A stretch of 12,029 nucleotides of DNA from Clostridiales bacterium (lineage in GTDB: Bacteria > Bacillota > Clostridia > Christensenellales > DUVY01): NCBI GenBank assembly GCA_031290295.1, contig JAITNT010000189.1, positions 1 to 12,029 on the forward strand. Reading direction: 5' to 3'. Positions 5,779-12,029 of this stretch are shown one piece after another. The translations under genes were made by a program, and so were the position numbers. Every line of letters begins with the position of its first letter. Positions within the stretch are counted from its first letter, which is position 1. The notes beneath the pieces are model-generated. The model was not told the origin of the DNA. It saw nothing but the letters and a program-made list of their open reading frames with translations, and searched no databases.

Positions 5779-7068
5779 ATGCGCGGTTTGGCGGAGCTTG
5801 CTTTCAATAATATCATACAAAAAAGAAATACGTATTTCAAGGTGTTTTTAGGCTTTTTGTTTGTCTTTTTTATCACCTTTTGTATATTGATTTATTCTAG
5901 CGCGCTTTCAAAAAAATATAACGGCTATTTCAACGGACATGCGGACGACAACGTAATAAGCTTAACGGGCGCGCTGTCCGACGGGGATATAGCGGCGATC
6001 TCGGCGGACGATAATGTCGCGGGCATATATAGCTTTTCGGATATTACGATTGATTTGGAATATGAGTATTCGATTACCGTGGACGGGCGAAAGATCGTTA
6101 TGTCTATGGGCTTTATTATCGAGATCTCGGAGGATGACGGGGAAAGTATACACGGCGATCCCGACGGCACGTACCGCTTTTACCGACCGGAATTTTGTGA
6201 CGTAACGGTCGGCGGAAGCCTGGTTCATAATTACGTTTTAACCTTTCGCGAGGAGTATAACGAGCCGCTATTTATATGCGGCGGCGATATATCGGGCGAC
6301 GGCGAATTACTGATGAGCCAAGAAGCGGCGGATGCGTTCGGCTTTACGGATTACGGGGCGTTAATCGGCAAGACCGTAATATTTCTGAACGGCGATAGCC
6401 TCGAGCTTACCGGAACCGTAGCCGGCATAGTCAACAAAAATTATCGGTATCTTGATGATACGGCGTTTGTGTTAGATAAGAGCATTGACGAGCAAGCGCG
6501 GTTCGGGGAGGAGGCGGGCGCGCTTATAAGCCTGAATGACTTCAGGAAAGGAACGCTGTCGACGGAACGTATAATTGATTTGTTCGGCGAGGATAACGTA
6601 TGGTATTACGGCGAATCGACGGTCGAGGATATGTCTTTTTTGCGCGGGCAACAGGCGCTGTGCGAGAGCTTTTTCAGCGTGTTTATCGTTATGACCTTTA
6701 TTGTGTCGGGTTTATATATCGTAAGCAGCCAGTATTTTTTAATTAAGAAGAGCATGAGCTATTACGGCATTTTGAAAGCGCAGGGTATAAGCGACAAAAG
6801 GATATTCTTGTTGTATTTCTTCGAGATGCTTCTTATAAGCCTTTCTGCGCTTATTATCGGAGCGGCGCTTGCATTCGCAACCTTTTTGGGATTCTGCGCC
6901 GCGCTTACTAAAATATATTACGTGGGGCTTTCGGTAGAAATAGGCGGCTTGCTTGCTTGCTTAGGGATATTGTTTGCCTGCGCGGCGGTGTTTTCTCTAA
7001 TAATTTCACTGATTATATACAAAGCGATTCTAAGCCGTCCCCCGATATATCTGTTAAAAGGCGGATAG
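5779..7068 (+). CDS. ABC transporter permease, FtsX/MacB family (second of pair)
   Basis: A 429-residue permease with the same layout as its neighbour: a membrane segment at about 20-40, an extracytoplasmic domain of about 250 residues, and three C-terminal segments near 298-321, 346-375 and 389-415. The coupling motif YYGILKAQGISDKRIF lies around 328-343. The chain ends PPIYLLKGG, a typical ending for this family. GAGGAG at 5763-5768, inside the end of the preceding gene, serves as its ribosome binding site, and the gap is three bases. With the upstream ATPase and permease it completes a transporter. No HlyD-type adaptor or outer-membrane factor accompanies it, which fits a single-membrane cell. 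Candidate roles are export of peptides or antimicrobials, or lipoprotein handling, all unproven. Confidence 0.88.
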   Translation: MRGLAELAFNNIIQKRNTYFKVFLGFLFVFFITFCILIYSSALSKKYNGYFNGHADDNVISLTGALSDGDIAAISADDNVAGIYSFSDITIDLEYEYSITVDGRKIVMSMGFIIEISEDDGESIHGDPDGTYRFYRPEFCDVTVGGSLVHNYVLTFREEYNEPLFICGGDISGDGELLMSQEAADAFGFTDYGALIGKTVIFLNGDSLELTGTVAGIVNKNYRYLDDTAFVLDKSIDEQARFGEEAGALISLNDFRKGTLSTERIIDLFGEDNVWYYGESTVEDMSFLRGQQALCESFFSVFIVMTFIVSGLYIVSSQYFLIKKSMSYYGILKAQGISDKRIFLLYFFEMLLISLSALIIGAALAFATFLGFCAALTKIYYVGLSVEIGGLLACLGILFACAAVFSLIISLIIYKAILSRPPIYLLKGG

Positions 7069-7098
7069 CAAATTTTTTATTAAACCGGCAAATTTCAT

Positions 7099-7128
7099 TT
7101 GACAAGCCCGCCCCCGCCGTTGTATACT
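7099..7128 (+). promoter_or_regulatory. Promoter of the flavodoxin/FecCD/radical SAM operon
   Basis: Perfect TTGACA (7099-7104), 18-bp spacer, then TATACT (7123-7128, five of six). The predicted start near 7135 gives a leader of about 100 bases to the GTG at 7234, in contrast with the two leaderless promoters elsewhere in the window. Two dyads lie directly at and after the predicted start. Confidence 0.75.
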
Positions 7129-7136
7129 GTAAAAAC

Positions 7137-7185
7137 GTTAGCTTGCGCTAACTAAATTTAAGCCCATAGGTTAGCTATAGCTAAC
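7137..7185 (+). promoter_or_regulatory. Tandem 16-bp dyads, probable operator pair or switching leader hairpins
   Basis: GTTAGC-TTGC-GCTAAC (7137-7152) and GTTAGC-TATA-GCTAAC (7170-7185) have identical six-base half-sites and a four-base centre. Their starts are 33 bp apart, close to three helical turns, and the first lies at the predicted transcription start. This is the geometry of a repressor with two dimer sites on one DNA face. GGTTAG...CTAAC recalls DtxR/IdeR-type iron boxes, but the half-site spacing differs from the classical box, so the regulator is not identified. As RNA, every GTTAGC arm can pair with either GCTAAC arm, so alternative hairpins are also possible. Confidence 0.6.
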
Positions 7186-7233
7186 GCAGAGGGTATAAAT
7201 ACATAAAATATTTCTTTTTAAGGGAGGCGGCTT

Positions 7234-7779
7234 GTGAAGATACCCGTAATATTTTCTACGGTTACAGGAAACGCGGTTAAGCTGGCGTTCGCGGCGGCGG
7301 GAGCGCTTGACGAACCCGTAGGTCCGTATAACGTCGGTTACGTTTTGGGGGACGAAAGACACAACGTCAAGTTTGTGACGGATTTTGTGACGGATAAATA
7401 CGACGCGTTCGTCATCGTGTACTGGTGCGATTTGGGTACGGCGGACAGGGATACGCTGGAATTGATTTCAAGAATGCGCGGCAAGAGCCTGATAGTGTTA
7501 GGCACGCTCGGCGTGACGGTCGATTCCAAGCACGCCGCCGACGTTAAGGCGCGTGTCGAAGCGGCGGTTAATAAGGAAAACAAGCTGCTTTGCCACTATT
7601 TGTGCCAAGGCGCGGTGGACATAAGCCGTACCGTAAACAAATTGAAAACGCCCGAGAACGAGAGCGGCACGTTGAGCGAGGAGGGTTTTGCCCGTCACCT
7701 GCGTTCGCAGGGACACCCGGACGCGGCGGAGATAGAGGCGGCGGCGCGTGCCGTAAGGGAAGCGTTGAGCAAGCTATGA
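7234..7779 (+). CDS. Flavodoxin-family protein (Flavodoxin_3/BilS-HmuF-like), likely electron donor of the operon
   Basis: A 181-residue cytoplasmic protein with a flavodoxin fold. The FMN phosphate-binding loop is STVTGN (8-13) right after the first strand. Further landmarks are YWCDLGTAD (63-71), GTLGVTVDSKHA (90-101), a Cys pair Cys120/Cys124 in LCHYLCQGAVD, and a C-terminal HPDAAEIEAA segment. This combination (GTAD loop, GTLG with DS-HA, CQG, HPD) is that of the flavodoxin-like group found next to anaerobic tetrapyrrole enzymes, and not of the short electron-transfer flavodoxins; this is from memory of the family. The start is GTG with a strong AAGGGAGG six bases upstream. Its TGA overlaps the ATG of the permease by four bases. 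A role supplying electrons to the radical SAM enzyme at the end of the operon, or handling heme, is inferred. Confidence 0.8.
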   Translation: MKIPVIFSTVTGNAVKLAFAAAGALDEPVGPYNVGYVLGDERHNVKFVTDFVTDKYDAFVIVYWCDLGTADRDTLELISRMRGKSLIVLGTLGVTVDSKHAADVKARVEAAVNKENKLLCHYLCQGAVDISRTVNKLKTPENESGTLSEEGFARHLRSQGHPDAAEIEAAARAVREALSKL

Positions 7780-8816
7780 CGGTGAGAAATGCCTTAAAGA
7801 CACAAAGCGCCGTAGGCGGCCGCAACACGAACGGGCGCTATGCGCGAAAGCTCGTTATTATCGCGTCGCTTGCCGCGGCAAGCTTCTTATCCGTAGTCGT
7901 GTGCGTCGGGATAGGCACCGTGCGGTTTTCGTTCGGCGAAGCGTTAAAAGCGTTGTTTGTAGACGACGGCGGCATGGCGCGGCTGCTAGTATGGAATTTG
8001 AGATTTCCGCGTATTCTTACCGCCGGACTCGTGGGCGTGTGCCTGTCGCTTTCGGGTTGCATTTTGCAGGGCGTTATGCGCAATAATCTTGCGTCGCCCT
8101 CTACTATCGGCGTCACAAGCGGGGCGAGCTTCGTGGGGTATCTTACGTTAGTGGCGTTCCCGGCGTTGTATTACCTTTTGCCTATAGGGTCTATCGCGGG
8201 TGCGTTCATCACCACCATGCTGATTTACGCGCTGGCTTACCAAAAGGGCGTAAGCCCCGTAAAAATGATTTTGTCGGGTCTGGCGGTATCCGCGTTATTC
8301 GGCGCGCTCAACGATATTATAAAGACGTTTTTTTCCTCGGAGCTGGGCAACGCGTCGGGTTTTTTGGTCGGCGGGCTTAACGGAGTGGTGTGGAAGGATT
8401 TCAGTATGGTCGCGCCTTATGCGTTAGTAGGAATTTTTATTTGCTTTTTGCTGCCCGCCAAAATGAACGTGCTCATGCTGGGCGACGAAACTGCTAATTC
8501 GCTCGGCCTTAAAACCGAGCGGTTTCGCTTTTTCTTGATACTTATATCGTCGCTGTTGTCGGGCGCGGCTATCGCCGTGGCGGGGCTTATAAGCTTCGTA
8601 GGGCTGGTTGTTCCCCACATTGCGCGACTGTTGGTAGGCTCCGATTATAGATTCCTGTTCCCGACGTCGGTGTTTTTGGGCTTTGTACTTGTGACGGTAT
8701 GCGACACGATAGGTCGCGTAATAATGCCGCCGGGAGAAATTCCGGTGAGCATAATTTTGGCTTTTATAGGCGCTCCGTTCTTTTTATACTTATTGCGTAC
8801 GCGTCAAAAGGATTAA
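7776..8816 (+). CDS. ABC transporter permease, FecCD/BtuC family (heme, siderophore or corrinoid import)
   Basis: A 346-residue polytopic protein, close to the usual length of FecCD-type permeases with about ten membrane segments. Family landmarks are LRFPRILTA around 75-83, SGCILQGVMRNNLASP (93-108) and VGLVVPHIARLLVGSD around 275-290, a region that contacts the ATPase. The ATG at 7776 overlaps the stop of the flavodoxin gene as ATGA, so the genes are coupled; the frame stays open further upstream inside the flavodoxin gene, but that part is out-of-frame shadow. An N-terminal polar stretch of about 24 residues precedes the first membrane segment. As a homodimer it would import an iron-chelate, heme or cobalamin-like ligand delivered by the lipoprotein encoded two genes downstream. 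Confidence 0.93.
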   Translation: MTVRNALKTQSAVGGRNTNGRYARKLVIIASLAAASFLSVVVCVGIGTVRFSFGEALKALFVDDGGMARLLVWNLRFPRILTAGLVGVCLSLSGCILQGVMRNNLASPSTIGVTSGASFVGYLTLVAFPALYYLLPIGSIAGAFITTMLIYALAYQKGVSPVKMILSGLAVSALFGALNDIIKTFFSSELGNASGFLVGGLNGVVWKDFSMVAPYALVGIFICFLLPAKMNVLMLGDETANSLGLKTERFRFFLILISSLLSGAAIAVAGLISFVGLVVPHIARLLVGSDYRFLFPTSVFLGFVLVTVCDTIGRVIMPPGEIPVSIILAFIGAPFFLYLLRTRQKD

Positions 8817-8820
8817 GAAA

Positions 8821-9612
8821 ATGTATTTCGGTTTTGATAACATATCCGTTCAATACGGTAAGAAACGCGTTTTAAGCGACATAAACGCGGAGTTCCCGCG
8901 CGGTGAAATCATAACGATTATCGGTCAAAACGGCTGCGGAAAGTCGAGTTTGCTAAAGACCGTTCCGCGCGCCGTCAAGCCGTCCAAAGGGCGCGTGGTT
9001 TTTGAGGATAAGTCGCTCGACACGTACAACCGCAAGGCTATCGCGCAAAAGATCGCCTACCTGCCGCAGGTGCATTCGCCGCCGTCGGATATCGACGTGC
9101 GTACGCTGGTATCTTACGGCCGTTATCCGCACGCCAGATTCGGGCGCGGCATGACCCGCGCGGACGCGGATATAATCGACGAGGCGTTGGAGCTTACGGG
9201 ACTTACCGCGCTGCGGTACAGAATTCTGTCCACGCTTTCGGGCGGGGAGCGTCAGCGCGCATGGATAGCGATGACGATAACACAGCAGCCGCAGATTTTG
9301 ATTTTGGACGAGCCTACCACATATTTGGACGTCAGTTACCAGCTAGAGGTGTTGGAGCTGATTCGCGGACTGAACAAAAAGCTGGGCATAACGATTATCA
9401 TGGTTCTTCACGATCTCAATATGGCGGCGAGGTATTCGGACAAGCTGTACGTCATCAAGAATGCGGCGTGCGTTTTGAAGGGCGCGCCCCGCGACGTGCT
9501 TACAAGGTTGGTTTTACGGGACGTTTTTGAAATCGACGCGGAAATTTTTGAGGATAAAACTAACGGCTGCCCGTATTTTATACCGATAAAAATAAAGGAA
9601 AGGAGCATATAA
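8821..9612 (+). CDS. ABC transporter ATP-binding protein, FecE/BtuD/HmuV type
   Basis: A cytoplasmic ATPase of 263 residues that pairs with the FecCD-type permease four bases upstream. Motifs are Walker A GQNGCGKS (35-42), Q-loop in AYLPQVHSPP, the YGRYPHARFG segment typical of siderophore/heme importer ATPases, signature LSGGERQRAWIAM from 139, Walker B ILILDEP with Asp163-Glu164, D-loop YLD, and the switch His197 in MVLHDLNMAARY. All catalytic residues are intact. AAGGA just before the stop of the permease gene serves as its ribosome binding site. It powers import of the iron-chelate or tetrapyrrole substrate. Confidence 0.95.
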   Translation: MYFGFDNISVQYGKKRVLSDINAEFPRGEIITIIGQNGCGKSSLLKTVPRAVKPSKGRVVFEDKSLDTYNRKAIAQKIAYLPQVHSPPSDIDVRTLVSYGRYPHARFGRGMTRADADIIDEALELTGLTALRYRILSTLSGGERQRAWIAMTITQQPQILILDEPTTYLDVSYQLEVLELIRGLNKKLGITIIMVLHDLNMAARYSDKLYVIKNAACVLKGAPRDVLTRLVLRDVFEIDAEIFEDKTNGCPYFIPIKIKERSI

Positions 9613-9615
9613 AAA

Positions 9616-10728
9616 ATGAAAAATAAAAGGGAGTCAATAACAATGAAAAAATCAAAAGGTATTATACCGTTTATCTTGAGCGTGATGCTGTTGTCGGGCG
9701 CGTTTGCGTTCGCTCTAACCGGATGCGGCGGTACGCCGCCTCCGGCAAAGGACGCGGAGGGTTATGACCGCGACGGGCTTAAAGCGGATTTTTTGAGCAA
9801 GGCCGACGAGGTAACCGTTACGGATACGTCGGTTACCTTTACGGACGCAAGCGGAAAGGGGAGCATTACGGTAGCCAAGAATCCGCAAAGGGTGATAAAT
9901 CTTTATGCCAGCTTCACTACGCTTTGGTACGAGGCGGGAGGAACGGTTTACGGTTTGATCGGCGGCGCGTCGTCGTCCACCTTATACGAGGAGCAGATCG
10001 GGCGCGACGTTTCTAAGGACGACGGCGTAGTGACCGTAGCCGCCTCGTCGTCGGGCAGCGGTTGGAATGTGGAGAGCATTTTATCGCATAGCCCGGATCT
10101 GATAATCTGTTCGACGGCTATGAGCGGCTACGCCAAGATTTCCGCGCCCGCCGAAGCGTTAAGCGTCCCCGTCATAGCGGTTGAATACGACGATTTTTCG
10201 GATTATTTGAAGTGGTATAAGGTGTTTTGCAATATTTCCGGGCACGCGGAGCTTTGGGACAGCGTAGCCGTGGACGCGCTCGAGGAGGTTACGGATATTC
10301 TTATGAAAGCGCCGCTCGAAAATAATCCCGTTATATTCTCGATGTTTTCGGGCAGTACTTCCCTGCAGGCCAACCTTGAAGGGACGGTGATGGGCGCCAT
10401 GGCAAAGCAGCTGCGCGCCAAAAACATAGCCGATTCGTGGTTCAATCCCGACAGCGGCAGCAGGTTGCCGATAAATTTGGAATCGGTTTATTTGGGCGAT
10501 CCCGACATGATACTTATCCAGTGCCATTCCGAGGGCGACGCGGTAACCGAGATTGTAGACGCGCTGTACGGCACGGATCCCGTTTGGAACGCGTTGCGGG
10601 CGGTCAAGGACGGCAAGGTATACTATATGCAAAAAACGTTATTCCACAATAAGCCTAACCGCAAATTCGCCGAGGCCTATAAAATCATGGCGGAGCATCT
10701 TTATCCCGACGTGGATTTCGGCGAATAG
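9616..10728 (+). CDS. Iron-chelate/heme-type ABC transporter substrate-binding lipoprotein
   Basis: A 370-residue exported lipoprotein. The signal peptide has a basic start, a hydrophobic core (IIPFILSVMLLSGAFAFAL) and a lipobox LTGC with the lipid-bearing Cys37. The mature part follows the helical-backbone metal-receptor (BtuF/FhuD/PeripBP_2) pattern: ITVAKNPQRVINL, then NVESILSHSPDLIICS, and a C-terminal DPVWNALRAVKDGKVYYM strand-helix near the end. Ligand residues cannot be assigned. Two in-frame ATGs each have a ribosome binding site: 9616 (AGGAG at 9601) and 9643 (GGGAG at 9629). The second gives a more standard signal peptide beginning MKKSKG, and may be the true start. It should capture the substrate outside the membrane and deliver it to the FecCD permease. 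Confidence 0.92.
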   Translation: MKNKRESITMKKSKGIIPFILSVMLLSGAFAFALTGCGGTPPPAKDAEGYDRDGLKADFLSKADEVTVTDTSVTFTDASGKGSITVAKNPQRVINLYASFTTLWYEAGGTVYGLIGGASSSTLYEEQIGRDVSKDDGVVTVAASSSGSGWNVESILSHSPDLIICSTAMSGYAKISAPAEALSVPVIAVEYDDFSDYLKWYKVFCNISGHAELWDSVAVDALEEVTDILMKAPLENNPVIFSMFSGSTSLQANLEGTVMGAMAKQLRAKNIADSWFNPDSGSRLPINLESVYLGDPDMILIQCHSEGDAVTEIVDALYGTDPVWNALRAVKDGKVYYMQKTLFHNKPNRKFAEAYKIMAEHLYPDVDFGE

Positions 10729-10733
10729 GCATT

Positions 10734-12005
10734 ATGGCGCTTTATACGGTACGGTTCAAAACTCATCACGACGCGTACAGAGAGCTAAAAAAGCACTTTA
10801 CGCTCAAAACCGATAAGACCGAGTATGCGGCGGGGTTGCTATGCAACCCCGCTCCTTCGCGCCGCGCGGTTTATTTCCATGTGCCGTTTTGCAACAAGAT
10901 TTGCAGCTTTTGCCCGTTTCACCGCCCGGACGCGTTAAGCCGCAAGGCGTATCATACGTACCTTATCGACGAAATGAGAGCGTTAAGCGGGTTTGAATAC
11001 ATGCGCGCGCCCATAGGCGCCGTCAATTTCGGCGGCGGAACGCCCACTGCGCTCGATCCCGAGCAAATCGACGCCGTGCTGAAGGAATTCAAAAACCGCT
11101 TTGTTTTAGAGCCGAACGCCGAGATAAGCGTGGAAACCTCCGTGAACGGGCTTAGCGACGAAATGCTCGCTGTGCTGAAGGAGAACGGCGTCAACCGCCT
11201 GTCGGTAGGCGTTCAAACGTTTGACGACGGTACGAGAAAGCTGCTTAACAGAAAGGGCGGCGGCGAAAACGCGGCGTTGACGCTGGAAAAAGCCGTGCGT
11301 TTCGGTTTTAAGAATACCGGCGTAGACCTTATTTATAATTATCCGCGTCAAACTACGGAAATGCTGGAAAGGGATTTGAACGTCATAAAAAGCCTTAATC
11401 TTGCCGGCGTGAGCTTTTATTCGCTTATGTTGCACGAGACGACGCCGCTTTTTAATCGGTTAAGCGAGGAAGAAAAGCGGCTTATGGAGGATACCGGGCG
11501 CGAGTACGAGTTGTTTTCCATGATTATCGACGGGTTAGGCGCGGCGGGGTATAGCGTATTCGAGCTTACGAAGCTGATTCGCGACGGAATCGACAGGTAC
11601 GAATACATGCGTATACGGCACACCTGCGGAAGCTGTATAGCGATAGGCCACGGCGCGGGCGGCAATCTGGAAAACTATATTTACAGCAATTCCGTAACGG
11701 CGCAAAGCTTGTCCGATACGGTTCCGATAAGCGCCCGCGGACGGATAGTGTCGGATAAATACCGCGTTTTGGACGAATTTATAAACGAGCTTCAAAAAAC
11801 GGAGACGGATTTGGCGGCTTATTCGGAACGCCTGGACGTCGATTTGGCGGCGGTATTACGCCCACTCTGCGATAAAGCGGCGGTCGAGGGCTTGATAACG
11901 GCGGCGGATAATAAAATCGCGTTCACAAAGCGCGGGCTGTTCTGGGGAAACAACATAATATCGGATTGTATCGCGCTTATTATAAATGCGGCGGTTGACG
12001 GATAG
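10734..12005 (+). CDS. HemN/HutW-like radical SAM enzyme, candidate anaerobic heme/tetrapyrrole-processing enzyme
   Basis: A 423-residue cytoplasmic radical SAM protein of the oxygen-independent coproporphyrinogen oxidase superfamily (HemN, HemW, ChuW/HutW). The [4Fe-4S] motif is Cys53-x3-Cys57-x2-Cys60 in YFHVPFCNKICSFCPF; the SAM-binding GGGTP is at 100-104, followed by SVETSVNG, RLSVGVQTFDD and GVDLIYNYPRQT as in the family. The cysteine cluster lies about 50 residues in, as in HemN and ChuW, and not near residue 10 as in the heme chaperone HemW. A C-terminal CGSC (298-301) precedes IGHGAGGNLENY. It begins five bases after the lipoprotein gene and closes the operon, so its substrate is probably what the transporter imports. 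By analogy with ChuW/HutW it may open heme without oxygen, using the flavodoxin as reductant. Porphyrin biosynthesis or heme chaperoning are alternatives. Confidence 0.82.
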   Translation: MALYTVRFKTHHDAYRELKKHFTLKTDKTEYAAGLLCNPAPSRRAVYFHVPFCNKICSFCPFHRPDALSRKAYHTYLIDEMRALSGFEYMRAPIGAVNFGGGTPTALDPEQIDAVLKEFKNRFVLEPNAEISVETSVNGLSDEMLAVLKENGVNRLSVGVQTFDDGTRKLLNRKGGGENAALTLEKAVRFGFKNTGVDLIYNYPRQTTEMLERDLNVIKSLNLAGVSFYSLMLHETTPLFNRLSEEEKRLMEDTGREYELFSMIIDGLGAAGYSVFELTKLIRDGIDRYEYMRIRHTCGSCIAIGHGAGGNLENYIYSNSVTAQSLSDTVPISARGRIVSDKYRVLDEFINELQKTETDLAAYSERLDVDLAAVLRPLCDKAAVEGLITAADNKIAFTKRGLFWGNNIISDCIALIINAAVDG

Positions 12006-12029
12006 AAACCGTAACGAATAAAGCAGTCG
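12006..12029. other. Non-coding tail at window end
   Basis: Only 24 bases follow the radical SAM stop codon. They hold no visible terminator hairpin, so the operon could continue beyond the window. Confidence 0.4.

Noticed and set aside
7137..7233. Known riboswitch class (cobalamin, FMN, heme-responsive) in the operon leader
   Set aside because: The roughly 100-base leader shows only two short hairpins and no recognisable B12-box or FMN core; it is also too short for a cobalamin riboswitch.
7590..7775. Upstream extension of the FecCD permease frame by 62 codons inside the flavodoxin gene
   Set aside because: The extra sequence is Arg/Gly-rich, lies out of frame in a confident gene and has no family support; the ATGA overlap at 7776 is the natural start.
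1..12029. CRISPR array, tRNA/rRNA gene, transposase or prophage
   Set aside because: No regularly spaced direct repeats, no tRNA-like or rRNA-like segments and no transposase, integrase or phage structural gene were seen on either strand.

Overview
The window looks like a chromosomal piece of an uncultured anaerobic, low-to-middle GC bacterium of the Bacillota (Clostridia, Christensenellales-like). This is an inference from four things: a repeat-rich secreted surface protein of clostridial style, the short eukaryote/archaeon-like proline-tRNA ligase common in Clostridia and Mollicutes, a lipoprotein-type substrate-binding protein (single-membrane cell), and an oxygen-sensitive radical SAM enzyme. 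TGA is used as a stop, so the genetic code appears standard.

Layout. (1) 1-1284 is the 3' end of a large secreted protein built of about 90-residue beta-sandwich repeats. (2) 1285-1729 is a 445-base gap holding a 52-residue ORF on the minus strand (1300-1458) that looks coding, a foldback repeat and the proS promoter. (3) 1730-3163 is proS, apparently translated from a leaderless mRNA. (4) 3164-3412 is non-coding with small dyads, followed by a 69-residue XRE-type regulator (3413-3622) whose stop codon abuts a perfect 24-bp inverted repeat. (5) 3676-3938 holds foldback or degenerate repeats and a second promoter that would again give a leaderless mRNA. (6) 3939-7068 is a three-gene FtsX/MacB-type ABC exporter operon (ATPase plus two permeases). 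(7) 7069-7233 is a control region with a strong promoter and two 16-bp dyads with identical half-sites, GTTAGC-N4-GCTAAC, 33 bp apart. (8) 7234-12005 is a tightly packed five-gene operon: flavodoxin-family protein, FecCD-type permease, its ATPase, a lipoprotein binding protein, and a HemN/HutW-like radical SAM enzyme.

The last operon is the most interesting part. A metal-chelate/heme-type ABC importer is fused in one transcript to a flavodoxin-like protein and a coproporphyrinogen-oxidase-like radical SAM protein. That is the logic expected of anaerobic heme (or other tetrapyrrole) acquisition and oxygen-independent ring opening, as in the ChuW/HutW and Fusobacterium Hmu systems: import by the ABC transporter, electrons from the flavodoxin, radical SAM chemistry on the porphyrin, release of iron. 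The substrate is inferred from gene content and is not shown by the sequence. No obvious HutX/HutZ, TonB or NEAT-domain partner lies inside the window.

The two remaining themes are possible leaderless transcription (two consensus promoters whose predicted start sites fall at or within a few bases of the ATG) and a small family of intergenic foldback sequences sharing the word TCGGAGCG(A)ATAAAAG.
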